A stretch of DNA of 64,000 nucleotides from Variovorax sp. OV329 (GCF_900114785.1 NZ_FOUG01000003.1:310001-374000), one strand, 5' to 3'; shown: positions 1 to 7,609, counted from the first letter of the stretch. The notes: generated by a model not told the origin, from the sequence alone. A program made the numbers and translations.

Positions 1-503
1 AGGTGGGCGAGACCATGCAGGCCAACATCAATGCGCGCCAGGCCAAGGAGTGGTTCGGCACCGTCCCGCCCGACCTCACGCTGGTGGCGCGCTCGCGTGC
101 CGGCCACGGCGGCACGGGCCCGGATTACCTCTACACCTACCTGCGTACTTTCTACCGCGACGAGAGCAAGGCCACGGGATGGGATAATCTGGCTTTCCCG
201 AGCGTGGCCATGCCCAACGTCCTGTGGGAACTGCAGGGCGAGCGCCGCCCGGTCTACAAGGAAGTCGAGCAGCACGGGCACAAGGTGCGCGTGGTGTCCG
301 GCTTCGAGCAGATCACTCCCGGCAGCATGACGCCCACGCAGTTCGATCAGGCCATTGGCGATCTGGTCAACTACATGCAGTGGATGGCCGAACCGGCGCA
401 GAACACGCGGATCCGGGTCGGCGTCTGGGTGCTGCTGTTCCTGGCGCTGGCCTTTGTTTTCGTGTGGCGCTTGAACGCCGCCTATTGGAAAGACGTCAAG
501 TAG
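1..503 (+). CDS. petC: Cytochrome c1, C-terminal part (cut by window edge)
   Basis: C-terminal part of cytochrome c1, the haem c subunit of the cytochrome bc1 complex that passes electrons from the Rieske protein to cytochrome c. The reading frame is open from the window start, so the haem CXXCH region lies outside. Visible are the family segments PPDLTLVARSR and GPDYLYTYLR, then a membrane anchor near the end (GVWVLLFLALAFVFVWRL) followed by a short charged tail, as expected for a protein anchored in the inner membrane with its haem domain in the periplasm. It is followed by a strong terminator and then sspA, the usual order in Burkholderiales. Confidence 0.93.
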   Translation, partial: VGETMQANINARQAKEWFGTVPPDLTLVARSRAGHGGTGPDYLYTYLRTFYRDESKATGWDNLAFPSVAMPNVLWELQGERRPVYKEVEQHGHKVRVVSGFEQITPGSMTPTQFDQAIGDLVNYMQWMAEPAQNTRIRVGVWVLLFLALAFVFVWRLNAAYWKDVK

Positions 504-545
504 TTCCAGATGCACAGGGGGTGGCCAGCCGCCCCTCGGTCCCGC

Positions 546-579
546 AGAGTGGGTTGCCAGAACGCAACCCACTCTTTTT
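546..579 (+). terminator. Rho-independent terminator after petC
   Basis: A perfect 12-bp stem (AGAGTGGGTTGC at 546-557 with GCAACCCACTCT at 564-575) closes a 6-nt loop and is followed by a T run and a further TTTTT stretch. It separates the bc1 genes from sspA. Confidence 0.9.
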
Positions 580-600
580 GATTTTTAGGAGTCTCTCGCC

Positions 601-1212
601 ATGATGGTGCTTTATTCAGGAACCACCTGCCCCTTTTCCCACCGCTGCCGCTTCGTGCTGTTTGAAAAGGGCATGGACTTCGAGATCCGCGACGTCGATC
701 TCTACAACAAGCCCGAAGACATCAGCGTGATGAATCCCTACGGCCAGGTGCCCATCCTGGTCGAGCGCGACCTCATCCTGTACGAGTCGAACATCATCAA
801 CGAGTACATCGACGAGCGCTTCCCGCATCCGCAGCTGATGCCCGGCGACCCGGTGGACCGCGCCCGCGTGCGCCTGTTCCTGCTCAATTTCGAGAAGGAG
901 CTCTTCGTGCACGTCTCCACGCTGGAGAACCGCACCGCCAAGGGCAACGAGAAGGCGCTGGAAAAGGCCCGCTCGCACATCCGCGACCGCCTCACGCAGC
1001 TGGCCCCGGTGTTCCTGAAGAACAAGTACATGCTGGGCGACAACTTCTCCATGCTCGACGTCGCCATCGCCCCGCTGCTGTGGCGCCTGGACTACTACGG
1101 CATCGACCTGAGCAAGAACGCCGCGCCGCTGCTGAAGTACGCCGAGCGCATCTTCTCGCGCCCCGCCTACATCGAGGCATTGACCCCGTCCGAGAAGGTG
1201 ATGCGCAAGTAA
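601..1212 (+). CDS. sspA: Stringent starvation protein A (GST-fold)
   Basis: 203-residue protein with a glutathione S-transferase fold that binds RNA polymerase and affects stationary-phase and acid-stress transcription. An N-terminal thioredoxin-like half starts MMVLYSGTTCPFSHRCR, with a Cys-Pro-Phe-Ser site. The mid segment NPYGQVPILVERDLILYESNIINEYIDE carries the cis-Pro and the Glu-Ser pair of GSTs. The helical C-terminal half holds LGDNFSMLDVAIAPLLWRLDYYGI. Length and the sspA-sspB neighbourhood match the family. Two adjacent ATG codons begin at 601; the first follows an AGGAG-type site at a suitable distance. Confidence 0.95.
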   Translation: MMVLYSGTTCPFSHRCRFVLFEKGMDFEIRDVDLYNKPEDISVMNPYGQVPILVERDLILYESNIINEYIDERFPHPQLMPGDPVDRARVRLFLLNFEKELFVHVSTLENRTAKGNEKALEKARSHIRDRLTQLAPVFLKNKYMLGDNFSMLDVAIAPLLWRLDYYGIDLSKNAAPLLKYAERIFSRPAYIEALTPSEKVMRK

Positions 1213-1255
1213 GCTGTAGAGTTGCGATCAGGCAACATTTGCAGCACGAGTACCG

Positions 1256-1822
1256 ATGATCAGCGCGATCGAATCCTCTTCCACCCGCCCGTACCTCATC
1301 CGGGCCCTGTACGAATGGTGCACCGACAACGGCTTCACGCCCTACATCGCGGTGCAGGTCGACGATGGCGTGCAGGTGCCGCGCGAGTATGTGAAGAACG
1401 GCGAGATCGTGCTGAACATCAGCTTCGATGCCACCAGTTCGCTCAAGCTGGGCAATGACTTCATCGAGTTCAAGGCCCGCTTCGCCGGCAGCGCGCGCGA
1501 GATCATCGTGCCCGTGGGCCGCGTGATCGCCATCTACGCGCGCGAAAACGGCCAGGGCATGGCCTTCCCGGCACCTGCTGCCGGCAGCCAGGCGTCCACG
1601 CCGGCGCCTGTGCCGGTAGTTCCAGTGACGTCTTCGGGCGCCAAGAGCACGTCGCGGCAAACAGCCGAGACGGATCCGGCGCGCGTCGTGCACCTGGTCA
1701 CCGGCGATGCCGAGGCCGGCGCAGCGACGCCAGTGGCTTCCGGCCCCGCCGGCGACGACGAACCGCCCAAGCCCCCGGCCAGCAGCGGTGGCGCGCGGCC
1801 CTCGCTCAAGCGGGTCAAGTAG
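1256..1822 (+). CDS. sspB: ClpXP protease specificity-enhancing factor SspB
   Basis: 188-residue adaptor that delivers ssrA-tagged and other substrates to the ClpXP protease. The conserved N-terminal Sm-like domain (about residues 8-105) shows STRPYLIRALYEWCTDNGFTPYI and NISFDATSSLKLGND. The rest is a low-complexity Pro/Ala/Thr/Ser linker that ends in a short basic tail (ARPSLKRVK), the usual place of the ClpX-binding module. It lies 43 bp behind sspA and is probably co-transcribed. Confidence 0.94.
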   Translation: MISAIESSSTRPYLIRALYEWCTDNGFTPYIAVQVDDGVQVPREYVKNGEIVLNISFDATSSLKLGNDFIEFKARFAGSAREIIVPVGRVIAIYARENGQGMAFPAPAAGSQASTPAPVPVVPVTSSGAKSTSRQTAETDPARVVHLVTGDAEAGAATPVASGPAGDDEPPKPPASSGGARPSLKRVK

Positions 1823-1867
1823 GCCCCATTTCGCCGGCAGTGCGGCGCCCGGAGCCCTCCGGAAGCG

Positions 1868-1905
1868 CTCGCGCAAGGCGACTTGCGCGCCGCGACGGTT
1901 TTCGC
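1868..1905 (+). terminator. Possible terminator hairpin after sspB
   Basis: An 8-bp stem (CGCGCAAG 1870-1877, CTTGCGCG 1882-1889) with a GCGA tetraloop lies about 50 bp after sspB and is followed by GGTTTTCG. The T run is short, so termination is only likely. It also lies downstream of the opposing tRNA gene and could serve both strands. Confidence 0.45.
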
Positions 1906-1951
1906 CGACCGCATCGTCGTTGACGTGTTCGTTGGGAGCGAGGTATGTGTT

Positions 1952-2244
1952 TGGTGCCGAGTGTCCGAATCGAACGGACGACCTACCGCTTACCGTACCA
2001 CTTCGGCTTTCGCCGCCAGTTGTTCGTGGTCTGGACTATCCCTTGACCATAGCGAAGGCGCTTTAGGTCCCCCCCGTCTAGTCTCTACACCTTCCCTTGC
2101 AAGGGCTTGGCTCGGGATCAGCTTGGCCTGGATAAGGGGCTTTAGCCTTCCCCGAATTTGAGGGGTTCTGCACCCGCCGTTTCCAACGGGGCACTCGCAT
2201 CTGACGATTCAAGGCGGTTGCTCTACCAACTGAGCTAACCCGGC
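1952..2244 (-). tRNA. tRNA-Thr(UGU), interrupted by a group I intron
   Basis: The two exons are 2211-2244 (34 nt) and 1952-1993 (42 nt, including an encoded CCA). Joined, they give a normal 76-nt cloverleaf: acceptor stem GCCGGGT/ACTCGGC, D arm GCTC-AGTTGGTA-GAGC, anticodon stem ACCGC/GCGGT, 7-nt loop with anticodon UGU, and T arm GTCCG-TTCGATT-CGGAC. The spliced sequence resembles E. coli tRNA-Thr(UGU) from memory. The interruption lies between anticodon positions 34 and 35. A scanner that does not allow a long anticodon-loop insertion would miss this gene. Confidence 0.93.
1994..2210 (-). ncRNA. Group I self-splicing intron (IC3-like) in tRNA-Thr
   Basis: 217-nt intron without an ORF. It follows the two hallmarks of group I introns: the 5' exon ends in U, and the intron's last base is G. 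Visible core elements, in transcript order, are a 5-bp hairpin CCGTT-GGA-AACGG; the stretch CTCAAATTCGGGGAAGG; GATCCCGAGCCAAGCCC; P7 made by GACTA (2083-2079) and TAGTC in GGGATAGTCC (2038-2034); a P8-like hairpin AGCG-CCTT-CGCT; and a terminal CGGC-GAAA-GCCG hairpin with a GNRA loop (2015-2004). Several of these resemble the cyanobacterial/plastid tRNA-Leu(UAA) intron. P1 could form between the exon end CGCCTT and intron GATGCG, with one mismatch. Confidence 0.9.
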
Positions 2245-2440
2245 ACTCGGGCAAGAGTATACCTAGCCGTCGTTGCTGCTGCCCCTCGGCGTCGAGGCCG
2301 TCATCCTGCCGACCGACCGCCGCCCGCAAGCCCCATCACAACAGTGGATTTCGCGGTAACGCAGGTGCCTCGCGGGCTGCCGACCTGCCGACTTCGTCTC
2401 GACGAAGCTCCATCCTGCTGCGCAAGGACCCGGGCGCACG

Positions 2441-2510
2441 AATGTTTCAAAAGCGCCAAAGCGGCATTGTCGCGTTGCAGCTTTTTCAAGATCGCGGCGG
2501 CTCCTAGAGT
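2441..2510 (+). promoter_or_regulatory. Shared 70-bp LysR-type promoter module (copy A)
   Basis: 20-bp dyad AATG-TTTCAAAAGCGC-CAAA (2441-2460), 5 bp, 16-bp box ATTGTCGCGTTGCAGC (2466-2481), -35 TTTTTC (2482-2487), 17-bp spacer, -10 TAGAGT (2505-2510). The predicted start near 2517 leaves a leader of about 40 nt before the ATG at 2557. Same spacing as nine other copies in the window. Confidence 0.75.
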
Positions 2511-2556
2511 GCAGTCGTCGTCCAGTGCGACGCTTCGCAACTTCCAAGGAGTCAAC

Positions 2557-2976
2557 ATGCATCCGCTTCGAGAACTACGGGAATCCGGCAAGGCCACGGC
2601 CGAGCAGGTCGGCAAGCTGCTCGCCGACAACGTGGTGTTCAACAGTCCCATCCTCGTGCGCCCGATCGCGGGACGCGAGCACGTCGCCGCGATCTTTGCC
2701 CAGTCGAGCGCCACCCGCGGCGACGGCAGCTACACGGCCGAATTCAAGCTCGACGAGCGCACCACCTTCCTGCGCTGGGTGGGCACGGTCAACGGCCGAA
2801 AGCTGGAAAGCCTGGAGGTCATCGTGGACGACGAGCAGGGCCTGATCGTGGAACGCACGATCGCCCTGCGTCCGTACCCGGCGCTCAAGCTCTTCCGCGA
2901 CGCCATGTATTCGTCGCTCAAGGACAAGCTGCCGCCCGATGTCTGGGAATACCCGGACTCGGGCGCCGCAGCCTGA
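2557..2976 (+). CDS. SnoaL/NTF2-like protein
   Basis: 139-residue protein with an NTF2-like (SnoaL-type) alpha+beta cone pattern: an N-terminal helix followed by DNVVFNSPILVRPIAGREHVAAIF and an antiparallel-sheet half with SLEVIVDDEQGLIVERTIALRPYPALKLFRDAMYSSL. Such proteins are small cyclases, isomerases or binding folds, and the substrate cannot be read here. The frame is open further upstream, but the ATG at 2557 follows AAGGAG and a well-placed promoter, so the longer form is unlikely. It converges on the thiolase gene. Confidence 0.82.
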   Translation: MHPLRELRESGKATAEQVGKLLADNVVFNSPILVRPIAGREHVAAIFAQSSATRGDGSYTAEFKLDERTTFLRWVGTVNGRKLESLEVIVDDEQGLIVERTIALRPYPALKLFRDAMYSSLKDKLPPDVWEYPDSGAAA

Positions 2977-2977
2977 A

Positions 2978-4111
2978 TCAGAGCCGCTCCAGCACCGTTG
3001 CAATCCCTTGGCCGCCACCGATGCACTGCGTGGACAGTGCATAGCGGCCGTTTTCCCGGACCAGCACGGAAGCCGCCTTGCCGGTGATGCGCGCGCCCGT
3101 GGCGCCAAGGGGGTGGCCGATGGACAGACCGCCACCGTCGAGGTTGACCGTGGCCATGTCCAGGCCCAGGTCGCGGATGCAGGCCAGCGCCTGCGACGAG
3201 AAGGCCTCGTTGATCTCCACCACGTCCAGGTCGCCGACGGTCAGGCCGGCGCGCTTCAATGCCTTCTGCGTCGCCGGGATCGGGCCGATGCCCATGATGG
3301 CCGGATCGACGCCCACGGTGGCAAAGCTGCGGATCCGGGCCAGCGGTGCGAGGCCATGGCGGGCGGCAAATTCGTCGCTCGTGACCAGCACCACCGCCGC
3401 GCCGTCCGTGAGCGGCGAGGAGGTGCCGGCGGTCACCACGCCATCGGCACGGAAGGCGGGCTTCAGCGCAGCAAGGGCTTCCAGGGTGGTTGCGGGGCGG
3501 ATGCAGCCATCGGCATCGACCACCTCGCCGCTGGCGAGCGTGATCGGCACGATCTCTCCCGCCAGGCGGCCCTGCTCGCGTGCCGCAGCCGCTTTCTGGT
3601 GAGACTGCAGGGCCAGCAGGTCCTGGTCTGCACGGCTGACATTCCAGCGCTGCGCCACGTTCTCGGCCGTCTCGCCCATGGACAGGTAGGCGGCGGTGCT
3701 GGCCTTCAACTCCGGATTGGGCGAGAAGTTGAAGCCGCCCTGCGGAACCATGCTCATCGACTCCACCCCGACGCAGAGGAAGGCCTCGCCCATGCCGGCC
3801 TCGATCTGCGCGGCGGCGATGTGCACCGCCTGCATCGAGGACCCGCAGAAGCGGTTCACGGTCATGCCGCCGACCGACTCCGGCAGGCCGGCCAACAGGC
3901 CGACGATGCGCGCCAGGTTGTTGCCCTGCGCGCCTTCCGGGTAGGCACAGCCGAGGATCACATCCTCGATCAGTGCCGGGTCGAGGTCGGTGCGCTGCAG
4001 CACGCCCTTGACCACCTGCGCGGCGAGCGTGTCGGGCCGCACCTCGGCCAGGCGGCCCTTGCGGGCGAAATGAAACGGCGAACGGGCATAGGCGCTGATC
4101 AGTGCTTTCAT
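2978..4111 (-). CDS. Acetyl-CoA acetyltransferase (thiolase)
   Basis: 377-residue thiolase that cleaves or condenses acyl-CoA thioesters. The nucleophilic Cys89 lies in VNRFCGSSMQA. The C-terminal motifs GHPLGATGARI (His) and CIGGGQG (second Cys) are both intact, and NEAF and GIGPIPATQKAL are also present. The start at 4111 follows GGAGAA; the open frame upstream has no better signal. The gene is divergent from the GlxA-type regulator, which may control it. Fatty-acid degradation or acetoacetyl-CoA metabolism cannot be told apart from sequence alone. Confidence 0.92.
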   Translation of the reverse strand: MKALISAYARSPFHFARKGRLAEVRPDTLAAQVVKGVLQRTDLDPALIEDVILGCAYPEGAQGNNLARIVGLLAGLPESVGGMTVNRFCGSSMQAVHIAAAQIEAGMGEAFLCVGVESMSMVPQGGFNFSPNPELKASTAAYLSMGETAENVAQRWNVSRADQDLLALQSHQKAAAAREQGRLAGEIVPITLASGEVVDADGCIRPATTLEALAALKPAFRADGVVTAGTSSPLTDGAAVVLVTSDEFAARHGLAPLARIRSFATVGVDPAIMGIGPIPATQKALKRAGLTVGDLDVVEINEAFSSQALACIRDLGLDMATVNLDGGGLSIGHPLGATGARITGKAASVLVRENGRYALSTQCIGGGQGIATVLERL

Positions 4112-4227
4112 GGGAGGTTCTCCTTGGGTCGCGACGCACTGCGAATGAAGCACGTCCGGCGATCCTGATGTGGTGATGAGGTCAATGTTGCGCCTGCACC
4201 TCGATGGCGTAAAGGACGTATATCGTC

Positions 4228-5211
4228 ATGGTTCAGGACATCGGACAAGCGAAACCAAGCATGCACCGCATCGGCTATGTATTCCCGGACGGCTTCCAGG
4301 TCATGGCCTTCAGCACGCAGGCCGTGTTCGAGTTCGCCAACCTGCTGGCGGGCAGGCCGGTCTACGCGATCGAGAACTACGCGCTGGGCGGCGGTGCGGT
4401 GCGCGCTTCGGTCGGATTGAGCGTGCAAGCCCGTCCGCTGACGGTGCGCAGCAGTGCCGACACCTGGATGGTGGCCGGCGTGGTCACGCCCATCGCGCAG
4501 CCGACCGATCCGGAACTTCTGCGCCTGATCGCCAGGCTGGGCGCCCGCGCGCGGCGCACTGCCGGCCTGTGCACCGGCGCCTTCCTTCTGGCGGACGCCG
4601 GCCTTCTCGATGGCCATCGCGCCACGACCCACTGGGCCTGGGCCGATGCGCTCCAGCGGCGCCATCCTGCGATCCAGGTCGAGGCAGACCGCATCTATGT
4701 CAACGACGGGCCGCTGTGGACCTCCGCGGGGATGACGGCCGAACTCGACCTGGCACTGGGACTGGTCGAGAACGACCTCGGTGCCGAGCTCGCCCGCTCG
4801 GTGGCGCACAGGCTGGTGATGAATCAGCGTCGCTCGGGCGGCCAGTCGCAGCACTCCGAGATGCTCAAGCTCGCCCCCAAGTCCGATCGCATCCAGCAGG
4901 TGCTCGAACATGCAAGGCAGCGCCTGGCCCAGTCCCTGAGCGTCGAGGAACTGGCCGAGGTTGCGCACCTGAGCCCCCGCCAGTTCAGCCGCGTGTTCAT
5001 TGCCGAGACGGGCCAATCGCCGGCCAAGGCGATCGAGGGGCTGAGGCTGGAAGCGGCCCGCGTCATGCTGGAGAGCGGGCGGCATCCGCTCGAAGTGGTC
5101 GCGAGGGAAGCGGGCTTTCGCGACCGGCGTCATCTGCGCGAAGTCTTCGTTCGTGGCTTCGGCGTGCCGCCGCAGGCGGTGCGCCGGGAGGCGCGGTTGC
5201 CACGGGCCTGA
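4228..5211 (+). CDS. GlxA-type AraC family transcriptional regulator
   Basis: 327-residue regulator. The N-terminal DJ-1/PfpI-like domain (about residues 10-190) shows IGYVFPDGFQVMAFST and the nucleophile-elbow segment RRTAGLCTGAFLLADAG. The C-terminal AraC DNA-binding domain (about 220-320) has two helix-turn-helix motifs, LSVEELAEVAHLSPRQFSRVF and PLEVVAREAGFRDRRHLREVF. Relatives act as transcriptional activators of amino-acid, amine or aldehyde catabolism. It is divergent from the thiolase gene (116 bp) and is followed by a hydrolase with its own promoter. Confidence 0.9.
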   Translation: MVQDIGQAKPSMHRIGYVFPDGFQVMAFSTQAVFEFANLLAGRPVYAIENYALGGGAVRASVGLSVQARPLTVRSSADTWMVAGVVTPIAQPTDPELLRLIARLGARARRTAGLCTGAFLLADAGLLDGHRATTHWAWADALQRRHPAIQVEADRIYVNDGPLWTSAGMTAELDLALGLVENDLGAELARSVAHRLVMNQRRSGGQSQHSEMLKLAPKSDRIQQVLEHARQRLAQSLSVEELAEVAHLSPRQFSRVFIAETGQSPAKAIEGLRLEAARVMLESGRHPLEVVAREAGFRDRRHLREVFVRGFGVPPQAVRREARLPRA

Positions 5212-5217
5212 TTCCCG

Positions 5218-5287
5218 ATCTTTGCGATCGCGACAAAGCACTGGTGCCGCGCGGCGGGTTTTTCCATGGCGCCGCCGACCCCAAACT
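5218..5287 (+). promoter_or_regulatory. Shared 70-bp LysR-type promoter module (copy J)
   Basis: Dyad ATCT-TTGCGATCGCGA-CAAA (5218-5237), 5 bp, 16-bp box, -35 TTTTTC (5259-5264), 17-bp spacer, CAAACT at the -10 position (5282-5287). The -10 is poor by the usual standard, but the same CAAACT occurs in copy H (13376), whose dyad TTGCGATCTCGACAA is nearly identical. Leader of about 46 nt to the ATG at 5340. Confidence 0.65.
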
Positions 5288-5339
5288 TCCTCTTGACCGG
5301 CCGGTCGTTCCATCCACACCCGTCAAAGGAAACCTGCAA

Positions 5340-6173
5340 ATGAACCCATTGAGCCCAAGCGCTTCGCGTGCCTCCAAGGCGCTGCGCATTCTCCAGTCGA
5401 CCGGCGTCTCGCTGGCACTTGCCGTCCTGTCCGTGCTTCATGCGCCGGTGCATGCGGCCACTGCGGCAGCGCAGAAGCCGACCATCCTGCTGGTGCACGG
5501 CGCATTCGCCGAGTCGCTCAGCTGGGAGGCGGTCATCGAGCGCCTGCTGGCGGACGGCTATCCGGTCGTCGCGGCTGCCAATCCCCTGCGTGGGCTGACC
5601 AGCGATTCGGCGTACGTCGCGAACCTGGTGGACACGATTCCCGGACCCGTCGTCATGGTGGGCCACTCGTACGGAGGCGCCGTGATCTCGAACGCTGCGC
5701 TCGGCAAGCCCCGGGTGAAGGGGTTGGTCTTCGTGGCGGCTTTCGCGCCGGACAGCGGCGAGGCACTCGGCGAGCTGGGCGAGAAGTTTCCCGGCAGCAC
5801 GCTGGGCTCCGCGCTGGCACCGCCAGTGAAATTGCCCGACGGTCATGTGGACCTCTATGTGCAGCAGGCGAAGTACCGGGACCAGATCGCCGCGGACGTG
5901 CCCGAACGCGTCGCGGCCCTGCTGGCGAGCACCCAGCGCCCGGTTGCCGCAGACGCCTTCAGCGACAAGGCAGGCAGCCCGGCGTGGAAGCAGATCCCGT
6001 CGCGATTCATCTATGGCACGGCCGACAAGGCCATCGCGCCGCCGCTGCTCGAGTTCATGGCACGGCGCGCGGGCTCGCGGCACACCGTCGCGGTCCAGGG
6101 CGCATCTCACGCGGTCCTGGCATCGCATGCCGCGGAGGTTGCCCAGCTCATCGAGGAAGCGGCGGCCAACTGA
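5340..6173 (+). CDS. Exported alpha/beta hydrolase
   Basis: 277-residue secreted hydrolase. A Sec-type signal peptide (hydrophobic stretch GVSLALAVLSVLHAPVHAA, cleavage after about residue 40) precedes an alpha/beta-hydrolase fold: oxyanion segment LLVHGAFAES, nucleophile elbow GHSYGGA with Ser110, and a late His in GASHAVLASH. Substrate unknown. The ATG at 5340 follows AAAGGAAACC; the open frame reaching back to 4170 overlaps the regulator and is spurious. Promoter module J lies directly upstream. Confidence 0.88.
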   Translation: MNPLSPSASRASKALRILQSTGVSLALAVLSVLHAPVHAATAAAQKPTILLVHGAFAESLSWEAVIERLLADGYPVVAAANPLRGLTSDSAYVANLVDTIPGPVVMVGHSYGGAVISNAALGKPRVKGLVFVAAFAPDSGEALGELGEKFPGSTLGSALAPPVKLPDGHVDLYVQQAKYRDQIAADVPERVAALLASTQRPVAADAFSDKAGSPAWKQIPSRFIYGTADKAIAPPLLEFMARRAGSRHTVAVQGASHAVLASHAAEVAQLIEEAAAN

Positions 6174-6212
6174 GGCCGGGCCTTGGCGACCGAACCGATG
6201 GAGCACTCGCAA

Positions 6213-6471
6213 TGCCGGTATTGCCCATGTCCCTCGCGAAGCGTTCACGAGCGATGACAAGAGAGCGCTTGCCGATGCGCTGAACCTTGCCCTGCACGAA
6301 GCGCTCGCCACGCCCATGGACGACCGCTTCATCGTCATCAGCGAACACGGCGAAGACGAACTGTTCATCCACCCGGGCTTTCCTGGCCTGCAGCCCTCGC
6401 CGCCTCGTGCTGCGGGGGCTGCGCCTTGTGGCCTTGCGACGATGCGATGGATGCCGGTCACCGCAAGCTGA
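6213..6471 (+). pseudogene. Frameshifted tautomerase remnant
   Basis: The segment reads MPV, then after one missing base continues IAHVPREAFTSDDKRALADALNLALHEALATPMDDRFIVISEHGEDELFIHPGF. This matches the first half of a 4-oxalocrotonate-tautomerase-superfamily protein, including the catalytic N-terminal Pro after Met. The deletion is within codons 3-4 (around 6219-6222). After the HPGF motif the similarity stops and the frame ends early, so the 3' half is also lost. The gene is very probably inactive. Confidence 0.7.
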
Positions 6472-6540
6472 CCGCATCGTGCACGGTGTATCGCGTCCGC
6501 TGCCAGGGCGGTGCGGGGCGCATGAGCGGGGCCGCAGCCC

Positions 6541-7137
6541 CTAGCACTCGGGTTGCAGCGAGAGGCTCAGCAGGGTGTAGATGGCGGCGCCGGGCTCCCG
6601 CGACGGCCTGAAGCCGAAGCTTCGGCCCAGCGCGATCATTCCCTTGTTCTCCGACATGGTGGTGCCGACCAGCTTCCTGACGCCGGACTGCCTGGCCAGG
6701 TCCACGAGCGCAGTCAGCAACTGCCTGCCCAGCCCCATGCCCTGCCATTCGTCGGCGACGACGATCGCGAAATCGGCCTGCGCGTCCGGCTGGTCGATGA
6801 AGTAGCGCGCCACACCCACCTGCCGTTCAAAGCCGTCGATGTCGACCGTCGCGACCACCGCCCCCTCGCGCGAGCGGTCGACGTCCGTCCAGCGCCGCAG
6901 TTCTTCGGCGCTGGGGGTCCGGGCCGACATCAGGCGCTGGTAGCGGGTGCGCGGTGACAGGCCGTGCACGAACTCGCGCTCACGCTCCAGGTCGCCGGGG
7001 GCGATCATCCGCAGGTGGACGGCCATGCCGTTCGCGACGAGGTGCACATCCGGCCATGCCGCGATGGCGCCGCTGGTTGCAGGCGGGGCGTAAGGGGTAG
7101 GGGCAGCGGTGGCCTGAAGCTGTGCCGGACGAAGCAT
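6541..7137 (-). CDS. GNAT family N-acetyltransferase
   Basis: 198-residue acetyltransferase. After a Pro/Ala-rich N-terminus of about 30 residues, the GNAT fold runs from about 35 to 190: acceptor-side IAPGDLEREREFVHGLSPRTRYQRLM, beta-strand ADFAIVVADEWQGMGLGRQLL with the acetyl-CoA pyrophosphate loop Q-G-M-G-L-G, and KGMIALGRSFGF near the end. The substrate is not evident. The start at 7137 follows CAGGAGAG. It lies 19 bp behind the 69-codon gene at 7157-7366 and is probably co-transcribed from promoter module F. Confidence 0.87.
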   Translation of the reverse strand: MLRPAQLQATAAPTPYAPPATSGAIAAWPDVHLVANGMAVHLRMIAPGDLEREREFVHGLSPRTRYQRLMSARTPSAEELRRWTDVDRSREGAVVATVDIDGFERQVGVARYFIDQPDAQADFAIVVADEWQGMGLGRQLLTALVDLARQSGVRKLVGTTMSENKGMIALGRSFGFRPSREPGAAIYTLLSLSLQPEC

Positions 7138-7156
7138 GGTGCTCTCCTGGATGCGG

Positions 7157-7366
7157 TCAGACGGTGCCGATGTCCGGCAATGCGAATTCGCGGCCCACCA
7201 TCGCCCGGGCGAAAAGGTAGTTGCAGCGGCCGCGCTCCGAGAGGGCATGCAGGTCGACTTGCCCGGTGGCGTCGCAAGGAAATGCAAAGCCGCGGCCGTG
7301 GTGGAACAGCGATCGGAAGCGGATCTGGAACTGGCCGCCCGACGAGACCGAAATGCGCTGGGACAT
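7157..7366 (-). CDS. Small conserved protein, paralogue of the 70-residue protein at 35860
   Basis: 69-residue protein of unknown function, with no signal peptide or membrane helix. It is a clear paralogue of the product of 35860-36072: both share FRSLFH-GRG, FPCD, GRV/GQVDL and RCNYLFARAMVGREFALPD. The conserved C-terminal half holds one Cys, and FPCD holds another. Both copies stand first in an operon behind the same promoter module with matching spacing. The start at 7366 follows GGAGGTAGCCACC. Confidence 0.8.
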   Translation of the reverse strand: MSQRISVSSGGQFQIRFRSLFHHGRGFAFPCDATGQVDLHALSERGRCNYLFARAMVGREFALPDIGTV

Positions 7367-7398
7367 GGTGGCTACCTCCGGTGGGTTGGCATGCCTCC

Positions 7399-7468
7399 AA
7401 TCTAGCCACGCGGTGATGCCGGAGAAAGGCGTTCCACGACAACGCGCCATTGCCGCCGCCGCAACAAT
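7399..7468 (-). promoter_or_regulatory. Shared 70-bp LysR-type promoter module (copy F)
   Basis: Read on the minus strand: dyad ATTG-TTGCGGCGGCGG-CAAT (7468-7449), 5 bp, 16-bp box GTTGTCGTGGAACGCC, -35 TTTCTC (7427-7422), 17-bp spacer, -10 TAGATT (7404-7399). Leader of about 26 nt to the small gene at 7366. It is back to back with copy B; the two dyads are 34 bp apart. Confidence 0.78.
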
Positions 7469-7502
7469 GCGTGGTCATCGTCCACCTGCGGCAGTGCGGT
7501 CC

Positions 7503-7572
7503 GCTGTTGACGAATCCGCAAAAGGCTTCTGCGGGCCAGGTGCTTACCAAGGCGGTCTGCCCTGCCTAGAGT
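7503..7572 (+). promoter_or_regulatory. Shared 70-bp LysR-type promoter module (copy B)
   Basis: Dyad GCTG-TTGACGAATCCG-CAAA (7503-7522), 5 bp, 16-bp box, -35 TTACCA (7544-7549), 17-bp spacer, -10 TAGAGT (7567-7572). The predicted start near 7579 excludes an upstream ATG at 7574 and supports the ATG at 7610 for the downstream gene. Confidence 0.68.
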
Positions 7573-7609
7573 CATGTCATCTTCTTCCCTCGCGCAAAAG
7601 GATGGCGAT

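Noticed and set aside
992..1876. 294-codon frame antisense to sspA/sspB
   Set aside because: Lies opposite two well-conserved genes and has Arg/Ala-rich translation typical of shadow frames.
2078..2329. Short ORFs across the split tRNA
   Set aside because: They overlap tRNA exons and the intron core; no ribosome site.
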